DNA of 37,771 nucleotides from Oscillatoriales cyanobacterium USR001 (GCA_001698425.1 MBRE01000074.1:1-37771); one strand, 5' to 3'. Shown: positions 1 to 8,367, counted from the stretch's first letter. Notes: generated by a model not told the origin, from the sequence alone. Numbers and translations: made by a program.

Positions 1-253
1 CAGCGATGACAGCGGGTTTAGTGGGGTTTTGGCGTAAGGCGGCGAGGAAGTCGCGGGGTGGGGGGGCGATCGCGGCTTGTTTTTGGAGTTCGATTAAGGG
101 AGTGCGATCGCGCATCTGGGCAACTTCTGTTTCTTTTTGCCAGACTATTTCTTCTAGGATGTGATGGGGTTTGGCATCGGGGGTGGCTACCTGATAGTTG
201 AGGTAGAGCACGGAGATAGCGGGGTTGGGGGGACGGCGGCGAATTTTAATCAT
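1..253 (-). CDS. trpC: Indole-3-glycerol phosphate synthase, N-terminal part (cut by window edge)
   Basis: TrpC converts 1-(2-carboxyphenylamino)-1-deoxyribulose 5-phosphate to indole-3-glycerol phosphate in tryptophan synthesis, in the cytoplasm. Only about 84 codons are present, read from an ATG at 253-251 towards the left edge with no stop. The translation begins [13 protein letters not shown] and continues with [16 protein letters not shown] and [10 protein letters not shown]. This is the typical start of cyanobacterial TrpC, in which an N-terminal extension leads into the I.W.K..E helix and the P.RDF segment ahead of the first barrel strand. The catalytic lysines lie beyond the window. 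The call rests on recognising the family's N-terminus. No neighbour in the window is a trp gene. Confidence 0.85.
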   Translation of the reverse strand, partial: MIKIRRRPPNPAISVLYLNYQVATPDAKPHHILEEIVWQKETEVAQMRDRTPLIELQKQAAIAPPPRDFLAALRQNPTKPAVIA

Positions 254-523
254 AATCGAATAGTTTAACAGGCGATCGCTACTTTTACAAGGAGCGATCG
301 ACTTGCTAAATTTTTGTCTTCTCGATCGAATGCTAGACTCCATTTTAACCAAGCTTCAACGACCTGTTTAAAGTTATCTTCAGGGCCAACTGGATCTTAA
401 TTTTTTTAGAGGTCTATCTGATTAGTTTTATGGAATTATAGCATTATATTGGCAGCGATCGCGCTTTGGGAAAGGAAGGGCGATCGCCGCGCCAGATTTA
501 GCAGAAATGATTATTTAAGTTAG
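254..523. other. Gene-free stretch with HIP1 sites and a possible coding remnant
   Basis: No intact gene is visible between trpC and the TPR remnant. Several GCGATCGC or GATCG sites occur. On the minus strand, about 267-396 reads open for roughly 40 codons ([16 protein letters not shown] and onwards) and ends in TAA at 267-265. It has an in-frame stop just upstream and no start codon, so it looks like the tail of a decayed gene that I cannot name. Confidence 0.4.
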
Positions 524-754
524 ACTAACAAACTTGATCCTAAAGATGCCTATGCTTACCTCGGCGTGGGCAGTGTGCTGTATGACCAGAAAAAACTAGA
601 AGAAGCGCTCAAAAGTTACCGCAAAGCGATCGAACTTGACCCTAATTTTGCTAGTGCTTACTACGGCGTGGGCAATGTGCTGAGAGACCAGAAAAAATTA
701 GATGAATCGCTTCAAAGTTACCGCCAAGCCATCCGCCACCCGCAATATCCCTAA
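524..754 (+). pseudogene. Remnant of a tetratricopeptide-repeat protein
   Basis: The frame opens just after a TAG at 521-523 and reads about 76 residues to TAA. It contains two clear 34-residue TPR units of the cyanobacterial type: YAYLGVGSVLYDQKKLEEAL, then SYRKAIELDPNFASAYYGVG, then a second DQKKLDESLQSYRQAI. The open frame begins in the middle of a repeat (KLDPKDAYAYL) and has no ATG or ribosome binding site. A GTG at 566 lies inside a helix and is not a credible start. The last residues, RHPQYP, leave the TPR pattern abruptly. TPR proteins normally carry several repeats plus a start and a partner domain, so this is best read as a decayed or truncated fragment of a larger gene. No function is likely. 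Confidence 0.65.
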
Positions 755-908
755 TATTTATGACAAATTTGTTGTATTTTCTCGTTGATTATATTGGTAA
801 ATCAAGTGCAAAGCCGCGATCGAGCGATCGCCTTTAACTCCTACTTAAAAAAAATAGTTGAAAAAAATATTTACTATACCCGAAGTAATTGCATTAATCT
901 GTGATATA

Positions 909-964
909 TTACCAATAACCAATTACCAATAACCAATTACCAATAACCAATAACCAATAACCAA
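909..964. repeat. Heptamer tandem array (TTACCAA/TAACCAA), eight units, ending at a start codon
   Basis: Eight perfect 7-bp units run without a break: TTACCAA and TAACCAA alternate for three rounds and two more TAACCAA follow. The ATG of the glycosyltransferase gene starts on the next base. Arrays of the same heptamer recur at 3139, 7344 and 20634. Short heptameric tandem repeats are a known feature of filamentous cyanobacterial genomes. Confidence 0.9.
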
Positions 965-2026
965 ATGAAATTATTATTAATGTCAACATCAGTTGGCCCC
1001 CTTGGTTCAGGATTAGGTGGTGGAGTTGAACTCACCTTATTAAATATTGCCATTGGATTGCAAAAACGAGACATAAAAATAGATATTGTAGCCCCAAGTG
1101 GTTCAAAATTAAACTCAATTCCGATCGTCCAAATTCCTGGGGAACTCCAAACACCAGCCCAAACCCAAGAACGGAATATTCCCATTATCATGGCTGGTAA
1201 TTCTGTCCTCGTAAATATGTGGGAATATGCTCGTAAAGTTCAAGCAGAATATGACTTAATTCTTAACTTTGCCTACGATTGGCTACCCTTTTATTTAACT
1301 CCATTTTTCCATACATCGATCGCACACTTAGTTAGTATGGGTTCGCTTTCCGAAACAATGGATCGGATTATTGGACAAATAGCAGCACAATTTCCTGGTA
1401 CAATCGGAGTTCATACAGCAATACAAGCAGCAACATTTCCCTTTGCCAGTCAATGTAAATGTTTAGGTAGCGGCCTTGACCTATCCTTGTATGAATTTTG
1501 CCCTCAACCAGAAAATCAACTAGCTTGGTTAGGTAGAATTTCACCGGAAAAAGGCTTAGAAGATGCCGTTGCTGCTGCTCAAATTACTGGTATTCCTCTG
1601 AAAATTATGGGGAAAATTCAAGATGAAAATTATTGGCAGAAAATTTGCACAAATTACCCCCAAGCTCCTGTAAAATATTTAGGGTTCCTAACAACAACTC
1701 AACTGCAACAAGAACTCGGTAAATGCAAAGCCTTATTGATGACACCCCGTTGGGTAGAAGCTTTCGGGAATGTCGCGATCGAGGCTTTAGCCTGTGGAGT
1801 TCCAGTAATTTCTTACCGTCGAGGCGGTCCAGTGTCGATTATTCGGGATGGAGAGACGGGGTTTTTGGTAGAGCCGGATAGTGTCGATGGATTAGTAAAT
1901 GCGATCGCGCACTTAGATCGAATCGATCGGCGATCTTGTCGGCAACAAACAGAGGTAGAATACTCATTAGAAGCTTTAGGCTGGCGGTTTGAAAATTGGT
2001 TCAAATCTATTTTAGCTAAAAGTTAA
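965..2026 (+). CDS. Family 4 glycosyltransferase, possible UDP-glucose:tetrahydrobiopterin glucosyltransferase
   Basis: A 353-residue GT-B fold glycosyltransferase. The N-terminus STSVGPLGSGLGGGVELTL carries the glycine-rich acceptor-side loop. The C-terminal half has the donor-binding features of the GT4 family: LAWLGRISPEKGLEDAV near residue 185 and the E-x7-E motif in EAFGNVAIEALACGVPV near residue 260. There is no signal peptide or membrane span, so the enzyme is cytoplasmic. The N-terminal motif and the segment NFAYDWLPFYLTPFF resemble, from memory, cyanobacterial enzymes that glucosylate tetrahydrobiopterin; the acceptor is therefore a suggestion only. The ATG follows the heptamer array directly and no Shine-Dalgarno sequence is visible. 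A GT4 enzyme acting on another small molecule or a lipid is the alternative. map follows 19 bp later on the same strand. Confidence 0.8.
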   Translation: MKLLLMSTSVGPLGSGLGGGVELTLLNIAIGLQKRDIKIDIVAPSGSKLNSIPIVQIPGELQTPAQTQERNIPIIMAGNSVLVNMWEYARKVQAEYDLILNFAYDWLPFYLTPFFHTSIAHLVSMGSLSETMDRIIGQIAAQFPGTIGVHTAIQAATFPFASQCKCLGSGLDLSLYEFCPQPENQLAWLGRISPEKGLEDAVAAAQITGIPLKIMGKIQDENYWQKICTNYPQAPVKYLGFLTTTQLQQELGKCKALLMTPRWVEAFGNVAIEALACGVPVISYRRGGPVSIIRDGETGFLVEPDSVDGLVNAIAHLDRIDRRSCRQQTEVEYSLEALGWRFENWFKSILAKS

Positions 2027-2045
2027 ACTTAAGGAAAAAACAACT

Positions 2046-2807
2046 ATGACCAATGACACTTTGGTGCTTTTATCAAGCAGAGAATTAGAAAAAATGCGTA
2101 ACGCCGGACGTTTAGCGGCTCAATTACTTAACCATCTTGAACCAATGGTAAAACCAGGAGTTAGCACCTTAGAACTTAACGATGAAGCTGAGCGCTGGAC
2201 TATCGCTCGTGGAGCCAAAAGTGCGCCTTTAGGCTACAAAGGATTTCCTAAATCTATCTGTACCAGTGTCAATGAAGTAGTTTGTCATGGTATTCCTAAT
2301 GCCAAGCAAATATTGAAAGATGGCGATATTATCAACATCGATGTTACACCCATACTTGATGGATTTCATGGCGATACATCTAAGACATTTTTTGTTGGTA
2401 ATCCTACACCTAAAACCAGGAGACTCGTAGAAGTTACAGAGGAATGTTTAAAAAAAGGAATTGCCGAAGTTAAACCAGGTGCCCGCATTGGTGATATTGG
2501 TGCGGCTATTCAATCTTATGCTGAAGCGGAGGGATTTTCTGTAGTGAGAAACTTTGCCGGTCACGGAATTCATCGGATTTTTCACACCGCACCAGAAATT
2601 CTACACTATGGCAAAAGAGGAACAGGAAAAAAGCTCAGAGAAGGGATGGTTTTTACTATTGAACCAATGATTAATGAGGGAACTTGGGAAGTTGAAGTTC
2701 TCGAAGATGGTTGGACGGCCGTGACTTTAGATGGGAAACTTACTGCCCAATTTGAGCATACGATCGCGGTGACTAATTCTGGTGTAGAAATTCTTACTTT
2801 ACCCTAA
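2046..2807 (+). CDS. map: Methionine aminopeptidase, type I
   Basis: Removes the initiator methionine from nascent proteins in the cytoplasm. The 253-residue protein has the pita-bread fold signature and all five metal ligands: D99 (INIDVT), D110 (GDTSKTFF), H173 (AGHGIHRIFH), E206 (FTIEPM) and E237 (QFEHT). H81 in VCHGIP is the usual substrate-contacting histidine. Length fits the type I enzymes without the N-terminal zinc finger. An AAGGAA stretch sits about 9 bp before the ATG. It lies 19 bp after the glycosyltransferase gene and 16 bp before the LD-carboxypeptidase gene, so the three are probably co-transcribed. Cyanobacteria often carry several map paralogues, and this may be one of them. 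Confidence 0.95.
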   Translation: MTNDTLVLLSSRELEKMRNAGRLAAQLLNHLEPMVKPGVSTLELNDEAERWTIARGAKSAPLGYKGFPKSICTSVNEVVCHGIPNAKQILKDGDIINIDVTPILDGFHGDTSKTFFVGNPTPKTRRLVEVTEECLKKGIAEVKPGARIGDIGAAIQSYAEAEGFSVVRNFAGHGIHRIFHTAPEILHYGKRGTGKKLREGMVFTIEPMINEGTWEVEVLEDGWTAVTLDGKLTAQFEHTIAVTNSGVEILTLP

Positions 2808-2823
2808 GCTTTACCTAAGATTT

Positions 2824-3768
2824 ATGAGCGAAATTACAAGCGAAAAATGGTTAAAACCTGGTGATTTATTGCAAGTAATTGCTCCTAGCGGTTACTTGCG
2901 AGAATTTGAGAATTTTAATCGAGGTTTAGAAATTTGGCGATCGCGTGGTTATCAAGTCGAACTTAGCCCCGGTTTTGACGATCGATGGGGTTATTTAGCC
3001 GGCACTGATGAATCCCGCCTTCGCCAATTTACAGACGCACTTAATGACCCAAAATGTCGCGCAATTCTCTGTGCTAGAGGCGGTTATGGCTGCATTCGCC
3101 TATTAGAAATGTGGAGTAGAAGTAAGCAAGAATCACCAATTACCAATTACCAATTACCAATTACCAATTACCAATTACCACCTAGCAAATGGTTAATCGG
3201 ATTTTCTGACATTACCACTTTATTATGGAGTCAAACACATCTCGGTATTTGGGGCGTTCATGGACCAATGTTGACAACTATTGCATCAGAACCAGAATGG
3301 TCTATTGATAGATTATTTGATTGCATAGAAGGTCGCAATTTACAACCTTTACAGGGTAAAGGTTGGGGAGGAGAAAAAGTTATTGGTTTGCTATTACCGG
3401 CAAATTTAACTTTAGCTACGCACTTATTAGGTACTCCCTATCAACCAGATTTAACTAATGTTATTCTTGCATTTGAAGATACGAAAGAAACGCCTTATCG
3501 CATCGATCGAATGTTAACTCAATGGCGACTAATGAAAGATTTTTCGAGAGTTAAAGGTATTGCTTTAGGGAGGTTTAGTCAGTGCGAACCTAGTCCCGAT
3601 AAATCTAGTTTTACTGTTGAAGAAGTATTGCGCGATCGCTTGGCTAATTTAAACATTCCTATTGTCTCTGATTTACCCTTTGGCCATGATGGACCGAATG
3701 CTACTTTACCCGTAGGAATAGTCGCTCATCTCGATCCTGATTCTGGTACTCTGGAGTGTAATTGGTAA
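2824..3768 (+). CDS. LD-carboxypeptidase, S66 family, with a heptamer-repeat insertion
   Basis: S66 serine peptidases cleave the L,D bond of the terminal D-Ala in muropeptides (LdcA, murein recycling) or inactivate peptide antibiotics (MccF). The 314-residue protein has the ARGGYG motif (84-89), the nucleophile S128 in WLIGFSDIT, the glutamate E218 in LAFEDTKETPYRIDR and the histidine H288 in LPFGHDGPNATLP, which complete the Ser-Glu-His triad. There is no signal peptide, which fits cytoplasmic recycling. Residues 106-119 are two copies of ITNYQLP encoded by six ATTACCA heptamers. They lie in the linker between the ARGGYG strand and the nucleophile strand, where homologues usually have a short loop. 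All catalytic residues survive. Start ATG is 16 bp after map. Confidence 0.9.
   Translation: MSEITSEKWLKPGDLLQVIAPSGYLREFENFNRGLEIWRSRGYQVELSPGFDDRWGYLAGTDESRLRQFTDALNDPKCRAILCARGGYGCIRLLEMWSRSKQESPITNYQLPITNYQLPPSKWLIGFSDITTLLWSQTHLGIWGVHGPMLTTIASEPEWSIDRLFDCIEGRNLQPLQGKGWGGEKVIGLLLPANLTLATHLLGTPYQPDLTNVILAFEDTKETPYRIDRMLTQWRLMKDFSRVKGIALGRFSQCEPSPDKSSFTVEEVLRDRLANLNIPIVSDLPFGHDGPNATLPVGIVAHLDPDSGTLECNW
3139..3180. repeat. Six ATTACCA heptamers inside the LD-carboxypeptidase coding region
   Basis: Six perfect ATTACCA units (42 bp) keep the reading frame open and are translated as (ITNYQLP)2, since three heptamers make seven codons. It is the same heptamer as in the intergenic arrays at 909, 7344 and 20634. 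Confidence 0.95.
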
Positions 3769-3800
3769 TAAGTTCTGTTAAAATGTGCGCGAATCAATTA

Positions 3801-3834
3801 GTAGGGGCCAAGCATTCGGGCGATAAATTATCGC
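3801..3834. repeat. Partial copy of the GTAGGGGCGAAGCATT element
   Basis: The left arm only (GTAGGGGCCAAGCATTCGGG, then CGATAAAT). The same arm heads the complete element at 23792-23865. Here the right arm is missing and the palindromic element at 3845 follows. Confidence 0.7.
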
Positions 3835-3844
3835 GATATGATTT

Positions 3845-3890
3845 GGTTCGTAGTAAGCGCTTTAGCGCTAAAGCGCTTACTACAAACAAG
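3845..3890. repeat. Palindromic intergenic element, copy A
   Basis: Imperfect palindrome: GTAGTAAGCGC, then TTTAGCGCTAAA, then GCGCTTACTAC, flanked by GGTTC and AAACAAG. Four more copies lie at 6012, 12692, 21091 and 26000, all between genes. It could fold into a hairpin of about 20 bp in RNA or single-stranded DNA. Confidence 0.85.
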
Positions 3891-3939
3891 CTAATTATTT
3901 AATTTCTATTCCCAACTATATTTTCTGAATGGAGGTTTT

Positions 3940-4794
3940 ATGAAAGGTCATAAATTTTTCAATCGTCTAGCTGTAAGTTTATTAATTGCCGGCCTATCCC
4001 TAACAAATATTCCGGCAAATGCTACAGCAGAACAATTGTATAACAACGATGCAATTGATGGCGAAATTAGTCGCAGTTCTCCTAACTACCGGTTTCGGAA
4101 TATGTGGAGTCCTAATACTCCTGTAGAGGAATTGCGCGGTGAAGAATATACTTTTAATGCTGAGGAAGGAGATGAAATTGATGTCAATTTAGATATAGAA
4201 AGAGGTGGTTTTTCTCCTGTGTTAGTGCTGTTTCACGCAGAAACAAACAAACAAATGGCTTATTCTCAAAATAATTCTTTTACCTATCGCATTCCCAGAT
4301 CCGGTGAGTATAAATTGCTGGTTTTAGCTAAAAATAATCCTCGGAATGGTAGATATACTCTGGAAATTTCTGGCCTTGATGATAGGTATAATGAAACTAG
4401 AGATAGATGGGACGATCGCGCAGATCGTCACCGAGATAATCGCGAATACGATCGCCAAAATAATCGTCGAGATAATCGCCGAGATAATCGCCAAAATAAT
4501 CGTCGAGATAATCGCCAAAATAATCGCCAGAATAATATTAGTAGCGATCGACAACAATTTTTAGAAGACGAATTTGGTTTGCGCCCCCTCGACTGCCGAT
4601 TAAGACGTACTATGGTGATAGTAAATTTTCGAGAAAACGGCGATAACTATACATTGTGCGCCGAGCCCACTCGCTCTATACCTGCCGGAACTTACGATTA
4701 TAATTATCGCACCAGAAATTTAGATGCAAAAACCCCAGAAGAATTCAAAGAACAGTGTCGCGTGTCCGTAGGCGGAATGTGTATCAGCAGGTAA
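3940..4794 (+). CDS. Secreted Asn/Arg/Asp-rich protein with a PPC-like domain
   Basis: 284 residues. The N-terminus KFFNRLAVSLLIAGLSL followed by IPANA is a signal peptide, with cleavage likely after A28 or A30. Residues about 45-145 form a beta-rich segment (FNAEEGDEIDVNL, SPVLVLF, SGEYKLLVLA, NGRYTLEISGL) that resembles the bacterial pre-peptidase C-terminal (PPC) domain found in secreted cyanobacterial proteins. Residues about 150-205 are low complexity: DNR, QNN and RRD repeats, strongly polar and charged. The C-terminal 75 residues hold four cysteines (CRLRR, LCAEP, QCRVS, MCISR) and look like a small disulphide-bonded domain. A strong GGAGG lies 5-6 bp before the ATG. The protein is expected in the periplasm or outside the cell. 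Function is unknown; the PPC match is by pattern only. Confidence 0.75.
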   Translation: MKGHKFFNRLAVSLLIAGLSLTNIPANATAEQLYNNDAIDGEISRSSPNYRFRNMWSPNTPVEELRGEEYTFNAEEGDEIDVNLDIERGGFSPVLVLFHAETNKQMAYSQNNSFTYRIPRSGEYKLLVLAKNNPRNGRYTLEISGLDDRYNETRDRWDDRADRHRDNREYDRQNNRRDNRRDNRQNNRRDNRQNNRQNNISSDRQQFLEDEFGLRPLDCRLRRTMVIVNFRENGDNYTLCAEPTRSIPAGTYDYNYRTRNLDAKTPEEFKEQCRVSVGGMCISR

Positions 4795-4927
4795 ATATAA
4801 TCGGGGGGGTTTATATAATTTATTTCAGACTGATGACACATCCTACTACCGATCGTTGAAAAAATGCGATCGGTGGATGGTAAGCTATCAAAAGATTTAA
4901 AATATGTAGTTCAGAGTAAAAGTAGAA

Positions 4928-5992
4928 ATGGCCGGATCAACCCAAGTACCTTTATTATTGCGGGCCGCGCGCGGTGAAATTGTAGAACGTCCGCCAGTGT
5001 GGATGATGCGGCAAGCGGGTCGCTATATGAAAGCTTATCGGGATTTACGAGATAAGTATCCATCTTTTCGCGATCGCTCAGAAAAAACTGACATCGCAGT
5101 GGAAATTTCCCTCCAACCTTTTCACGCTTTTGCACCTGATGGCGTGATTTTATTTTCCGATATCTTGACTCCTTTGCCGGGAATTGGCATTAATTTCAAT
5201 ATTATCGAAAGTCGCGGACCAATAATCGATCCGCCAATTCGTAGTTTATCCCAAATTGAAAAACTGCATCCTTTAGAACCATTAGAATCTCTGCCTTTTA
5301 TCCGCGAGATTTTGCAGACTTTGTGTCAAGAAGTAGGCGATCGCGCTACAGTATTAGGCTTTGTTGGTGCGCCTTGGACTTTAGCCGCCTATGCGATCGA
5401 AGGCAAAAGTTCCAAAGACTACACAGTGATTAAAAGCATGGCATTTTCTGAACCCGCAATCCTGCATAAGTTTTTACATAAATTAGCAGAAGCGATCGGT
5501 ACCTATGCCTGTTATCAAATCGAATGCGGCGCACAAGTAGTACAAATGTTCGACTCTTGGGCCGGCCAATTAAGTCCCCAAGATTACGAAAAATTTGCCC
5601 TACCTTATCATCAAATAGTAGTTGAGAAAGTCAAGGCAAATCACCCACATACACCATTAATTCTTTATATTAATGGCAGTGCTGGAATATTAGAGCGGAT
5701 GCCTAAATCTGGCATTGACATTGTTAGTATAGACTGGACAGTCGATATGGCAGAAGCCAGAACCAGAATCGGTTCTGAAGTTGGCGTACAAGGAAACATC
5801 GATCCTTGCGTGTTATTTGGTTCAAAAGATTTTATTCGAGAACGCATCCTCGAAACAATTCGCAAAGCTGGAAACAAACGTCATATCCTCAACTTAGGAC
5901 ATGGTGTTTTGCAAAATACACCAGAAGAAAATGTAGCTTTCTTCTTTGAAACAGCCAAACAAGCTGACAAGTTACTAGCTGTTACTGCTTGA
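4928..5992 (+). CDS. hemE: Uroporphyrinogen decarboxylase
   Basis: Decarboxylates the four acetate side chains of uroporphyrinogen III to give coproporphyrinogen III, the branch step towards haem, chlorophyll and bilins, in the cytoplasm. The 354-residue length is typical. The signature [19 protein letters not shown] is present with R28 and R32. The substrate-binding aspartate D78 is in [14 protein letters not shown]155 is in [13 protein letters not shown], and the late histidine lies in [15 protein letters not shown]. The ATG begins [17 protein letters not shown], the usual cyanobacterial start; the upstream region is A-rich with no strong Shine-Dalgarno. It is probably a single transcription unit, with a palindromic repeat after its stop. 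Confidence 0.96.
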   Translation: MAGSTQVPLLLRAARGEIVERPPVWMMRQAGRYMKAYRDLRDKYPSFRDRSEKTDIAVEISLQPFHAFAPDGVILFSDILTPLPGIGINFNIIESRGPIIDPPIRSLSQIEKLHPLEPLESLPFIREILQTLCQEVGDRATVLGFVGAPWTLAAYAIEGKSSKDYTVIKSMAFSEPAILHKFLHKLAEAIGTYACYQIECGAQVVQMFDSWAGQLSPQDYEKFALPYHQIVVEKVKANHPHTPLILYINGSAGILERMPKSGIDIVSIDWTVDMAEARTRIGSEVGVQGNIDPCVLFGSKDFIRERILETIRKAGNKRHILNLGHGVLQNTPEENVAFFFETAKQADKLLAVTA

Positions 5993-6011
5993 GAATAATC
6001 TCAAAATAATT

Positions 6012-6058
6012 GGTTTGTAGTAAGCGCCAAGCGCGCTAAAGCGCTTACTACAAACAAG
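6012..6058. repeat. Palindromic intergenic element, copy B
   Basis: GGTTTGTAGTAAGCGC, centre CAAGCGCGCTAAA, then GCGCTTACTACAAACAAG. It shares CTAATTATTTA after its right arm with copy A. It lies 20 bp after the hemE stop. Confidence 0.85.
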
Positions 6059-6077
6059 CTAATTATTTACTTCTCCC

Positions 6078-6137
6078 CTCTTCCTTCTTCCTTCTTCCTT
6101 CTTCCTTCTTCCTTCTTCCCTCTTCCTTCTTCCTTCC
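6078..6137. repeat. Pyrimidine-only heptamer array (TTCTTCC)
   Basis: About eight and a half units of TTCTTCC or one-base variants make a strand that is entirely C and T for about 60 bp. It ends 4 bp before the ATG of the SDR gene, so the normal ribosome-binding region is pyrimidine-only. Confidence 0.85.
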
Positions 6138-6141
6138 TGCA

Positions 6142-7101
6142 ATGAAACGCAAACGGATTTTAATTACAGGTGCTAGTGGCTGTATTGGTCACTATATCAC
6201 CGAAACCCTAATTAAAAATACAGATCACGAATTGCATCTTTTAGTCCGTCACCCTGACAAGTTAGGTTTTGATTGCAATGCTCGTTCGGGCATTAATATA
6301 ATTAAATCTGACTTGCGAGATGTTGAAAAATTAGCAGAATTTTTAAAGACAGTTGATGTGGCAATTCTGGCGGCAACTTCTTGGGGTGGCATTCAAGAGG
6401 TTTTTGATATTAATTTTGTCAAAACTATCCGGTTAATTCAGTTACTTTCTCCAGAAAATTGCGAACAAGTTATTTATTTTTCAACAGCAAGTATTCTCGA
6501 TCGAGATAATAACTTACTCAAAGAAGCTGGTCAATTGGGAACTGATTATATTCGCTCAAAATATGAATGTATGTGGGAGTTAAATCGGCTGACAAATTTA
6601 CCTCCAATTACCAGTGTTTTCCCGACATTAGTGTTAGGAGGCGATACTAATAAACCCTATTCTCACTTATCATCTGGTGTCCCAGAAGTGGCAAAGTGGA
6701 TTAATTTAATTCGTTGGTTTAAGGCTGATGCAAGTTTTCATTTTATGCACGGCGCGGATATTGCTGAGGTGATTAGATACTTAGTTGAAAATCCTCAAAT
6801 ATCCAAAGAAAAGCGCAAGTTTGTATTAGGAAATCCGCGCATTACAGTTAATCAAGCAGTGGAAGAAGCTTGTGCTTATTTCAATAAAAGAATATTTTTT
6901 CGGATTACTTTATCTCCTTGGCTGGCAAATTTTTTAATTGTAGTATTTCAAATTCAGATGGCTGCTTGGGATAGATTTTGCTTGGAATATCGGCATTTTA
7001 GTTATAAAGATCCCTTAAATCCTCAGAGTCTTGGTTTACCAGTTTATTGCGCGAATGTCGCCGATCTTTTGAGGTTGAGTGGGGTTCCAGGGAAAGGTTA
7101 A
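6142..7101 (+). CDS. NAD(P)-dependent epimerase/dehydratase, extended SDR
   Basis: 319 residues with a Rossmann nucleotide-binding motif GASGCIG (10-16), the RHPDK segment after the second strand, a serine pair in YFSTAS (114, 117) and the catalytic YxxxK as Y136-IRS-K140. These are the hallmarks of extended short-chain dehydrogenases that act on nucleotide sugars or related substrates. No signal peptide is seen. The C-terminal part (GNPRITVNQAVEEACAYF) resembles the substrate domain of this group but does not reveal the substrate. No Shine-Dalgarno sequence is present because the leader is the pyrimidine heptamer array. It stands alone between hemE and the convergent mdh. Confidence 0.85.
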   Translation: MKRKRILITGASGCIGHYITETLIKNTDHELHLLVRHPDKLGFDCNARSGINIIKSDLRDVEKLAEFLKTVDVAILAATSWGGIQEVFDINFVKTIRLIQLLSPENCEQVIYFSTASILDRDNNLLKEAGQLGTDYIRSKYECMWELNRLTNLPPITSVFPTLVLGGDTNKPYSHLSSGVPEVAKWINLIRWFKADASFHFMHGADIAEVIRYLVENPQISKEKRKFVLGNPRITVNQAVEEACAYFNKRIFFRITLSPWLANFLIVVFQIQMAAWDRFCLEYRHFSYKDPLNPQSLGLPVYCANVADLLRLSGVPGKG

Positions 7102-7179
7102 GTAGTATCTTTATTATTAATTACTAATTACGAACACGGATTTAACGGATTACACGGATTACACCGACGATCGTTTAAT

Positions 7180-7303
7180 ATTAATTCTCCAAAGTTGTGT
7201 AACAGTATTCGGGGCGGGTTATTGAATATTTGGGCGAATAGCAGGGATTTGGGTGAACCCGCCCCTACCAAAACTATTGCCAAATTTTTGAGAATTGGTA
7301 TAA
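7180..7303. mobile_element. MITE-like inverted repeat with GAGAATTGGTA terminus
   Basis: The left arm (AATTCTCCAAAG, then GGGGCGGGTT) and the right arm (AACCCGCCCC, then TTTGAGAATTGGTATAA) are imperfect inverted repeats around a loop of about 40 bp. The right half is nearly the exact reverse complement of the sequence entering the window end at 37701. Direct and inverted fragments of ACGGATTACACGGATT flank it. It carries no coding capacity and lies between the convergent SDR and mdh genes. Confidence 0.65.
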
Positions 7304-7343
7304 TCCGTGAAATCAGAGAAATCCGTCTAATCTGTGTATCCCA

Positions 7344-7370
7344 ATTACCAATTACCAATTACCAATTACC
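7344..7370. repeat. ATTACCA heptamers supplying the mdh stop codon
   Basis: Nearly four ATTACCA units. The minus-strand TAA stop of mdh (7368-7366) lies inside the last unit, so the array begins within the final codons of the gene. Confidence 0.9.
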
Positions 7371-8334
7371 TCAATATCGCCTTTGCCTCTTCAATATTCT
7401 GCCGAATTAATTCTGCTGAATCCATAAAAGCGATTCTTTCCATATCAGTTAAATCTAATTCAAAAATCTTCTCTACGCCGCGACATCCCAGGCGACAAGG
7501 AACTCCTAAAAATATATCTTCTAAACCATATTCTCCTTGTAAATAAGCACAGCAAGGCAATAACCGCGATTGATTTAATAAGATTGATTCGATCATTACG
7601 GAAACCGCAGATGCGGGCGCAAAATAAGCGCTACCTGTTTGCATTAATTTTACAATTTCGGCTCCACCATTACGAGTTCTCTCTACTAAATGTTCGATTG
7701 TTTCGGTATCCATAATATCAGTAAGAGGAATGCCGTTAACGGTGGAATAACGAGGTAATGGAACCATTAAATCACCGTGAGATCCTAAGACGGTAGCTTT
7801 GATATCGGCGACAGAAATGCCTAATTCCATTGCGATAAAATTTTGAAATCGGGAAGAATCTAATACCCCTGCCATGCCCATAACTCGATTTGGGGGTAAA
7901 CCTGTATTTTCCCAGGCTAAATAAGTCATTACATCGAGGGGATTTGTAACGATAATTAAAATTGCTTGGGGCGATCGCGCGATCGCTTCTTTTGCTGCCT
8001 CAACTACTATTTTCGCATTAATTTTAATCAAATCATTGCGACTCATGTTAGGTTTTCGGGGCATTCCAGCGGCAATTACAACAATTTCTGAACCGGCAGT
8101 ATCATCATAATTATTTGTCCCAATAATTTCGCGATCGTGATGTTCTACTCCCCTAGCTTGCATTAAATCTAGGGCAATTCCTTGGGGCCAACCTTCTATA
8201 ATATCTAGTAGTATGACATTGGCAATATTTTTCTCAGCAATCCGCTGGGCGGTGGTACTACCAACTTTTCCCGCACCAATAATAGATATGCGAGTTGAAT
8301 TGCAAGTTAAGGGGAAATAATTGGCAGAAATCAT
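7366..8334 (-). CDS. mdh: Malate dehydrogenase, LDH-like type
   Basis: Interconverts malate and oxaloacetate with NAD(H) in the cytoplasm. The 322-residue protein has the dinucleotide motif GAGKVG (20-25) and D44 after the second strand, which favours NAD over NADP. Substrate-binding arginines R93 and R99 are in MPRKPNMSR, R162 follows the relay aspartate D159 (LDSSR), and the catalytic H186 is in GSHGDLMVP. Arginine in the PRKP loop marks malate rather than lactate specificity. An N-terminal extension of about 15 residues precedes the first strand. ndhO lies about 98 bp upstream on the same strand; a hairpin sits between them. The stop codon is formed by the heptamer array. Confidence 0.93.
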   Translation of the reverse strand: MISANYFPLTCNSTRISIIGAGKVGSTTAQRIAEKNIANVILLDIIEGWPQGIALDLMQARGVEHHDREIIGTNNYDDTAGSEIVVIAAGMPRKPNMSRNDLIKINAKIVVEAAKEAIARSPQAILIIVTNPLDVMTYLAWENTGLPPNRVMGMAGVLDSSRFQNFIAMELGISVADIKATVLGSHGDLMVPLPRYSTVNGIPLTDIMDTETIEHLVERTRNGGAEIVKLMQTGSAYFAPASAVSVMIESILLNQSRLLPCCAYLQGEYGLEDIFLGVPCRLGCRGVEKIFELDLTDMERIAFMDSAELIRQNIEEAKAILR

Positions 8335-8367
8335 TATTGTAATCAGAATTATTGTTTGATGTTGGTT

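Noticed and set aside
909..964. CRISPR array at the heptamer repeats
   Set aside because: The units are 7 bp with no spacers, so they are simple tandem repeats.
4324..4564. Ile/Ala-rich frames overlapping the secreted Asn/Arg-rich protein
   Set aside because: They are produced by periodic GATAATCGC-type repeats in other frames, with no ribosome binding site.
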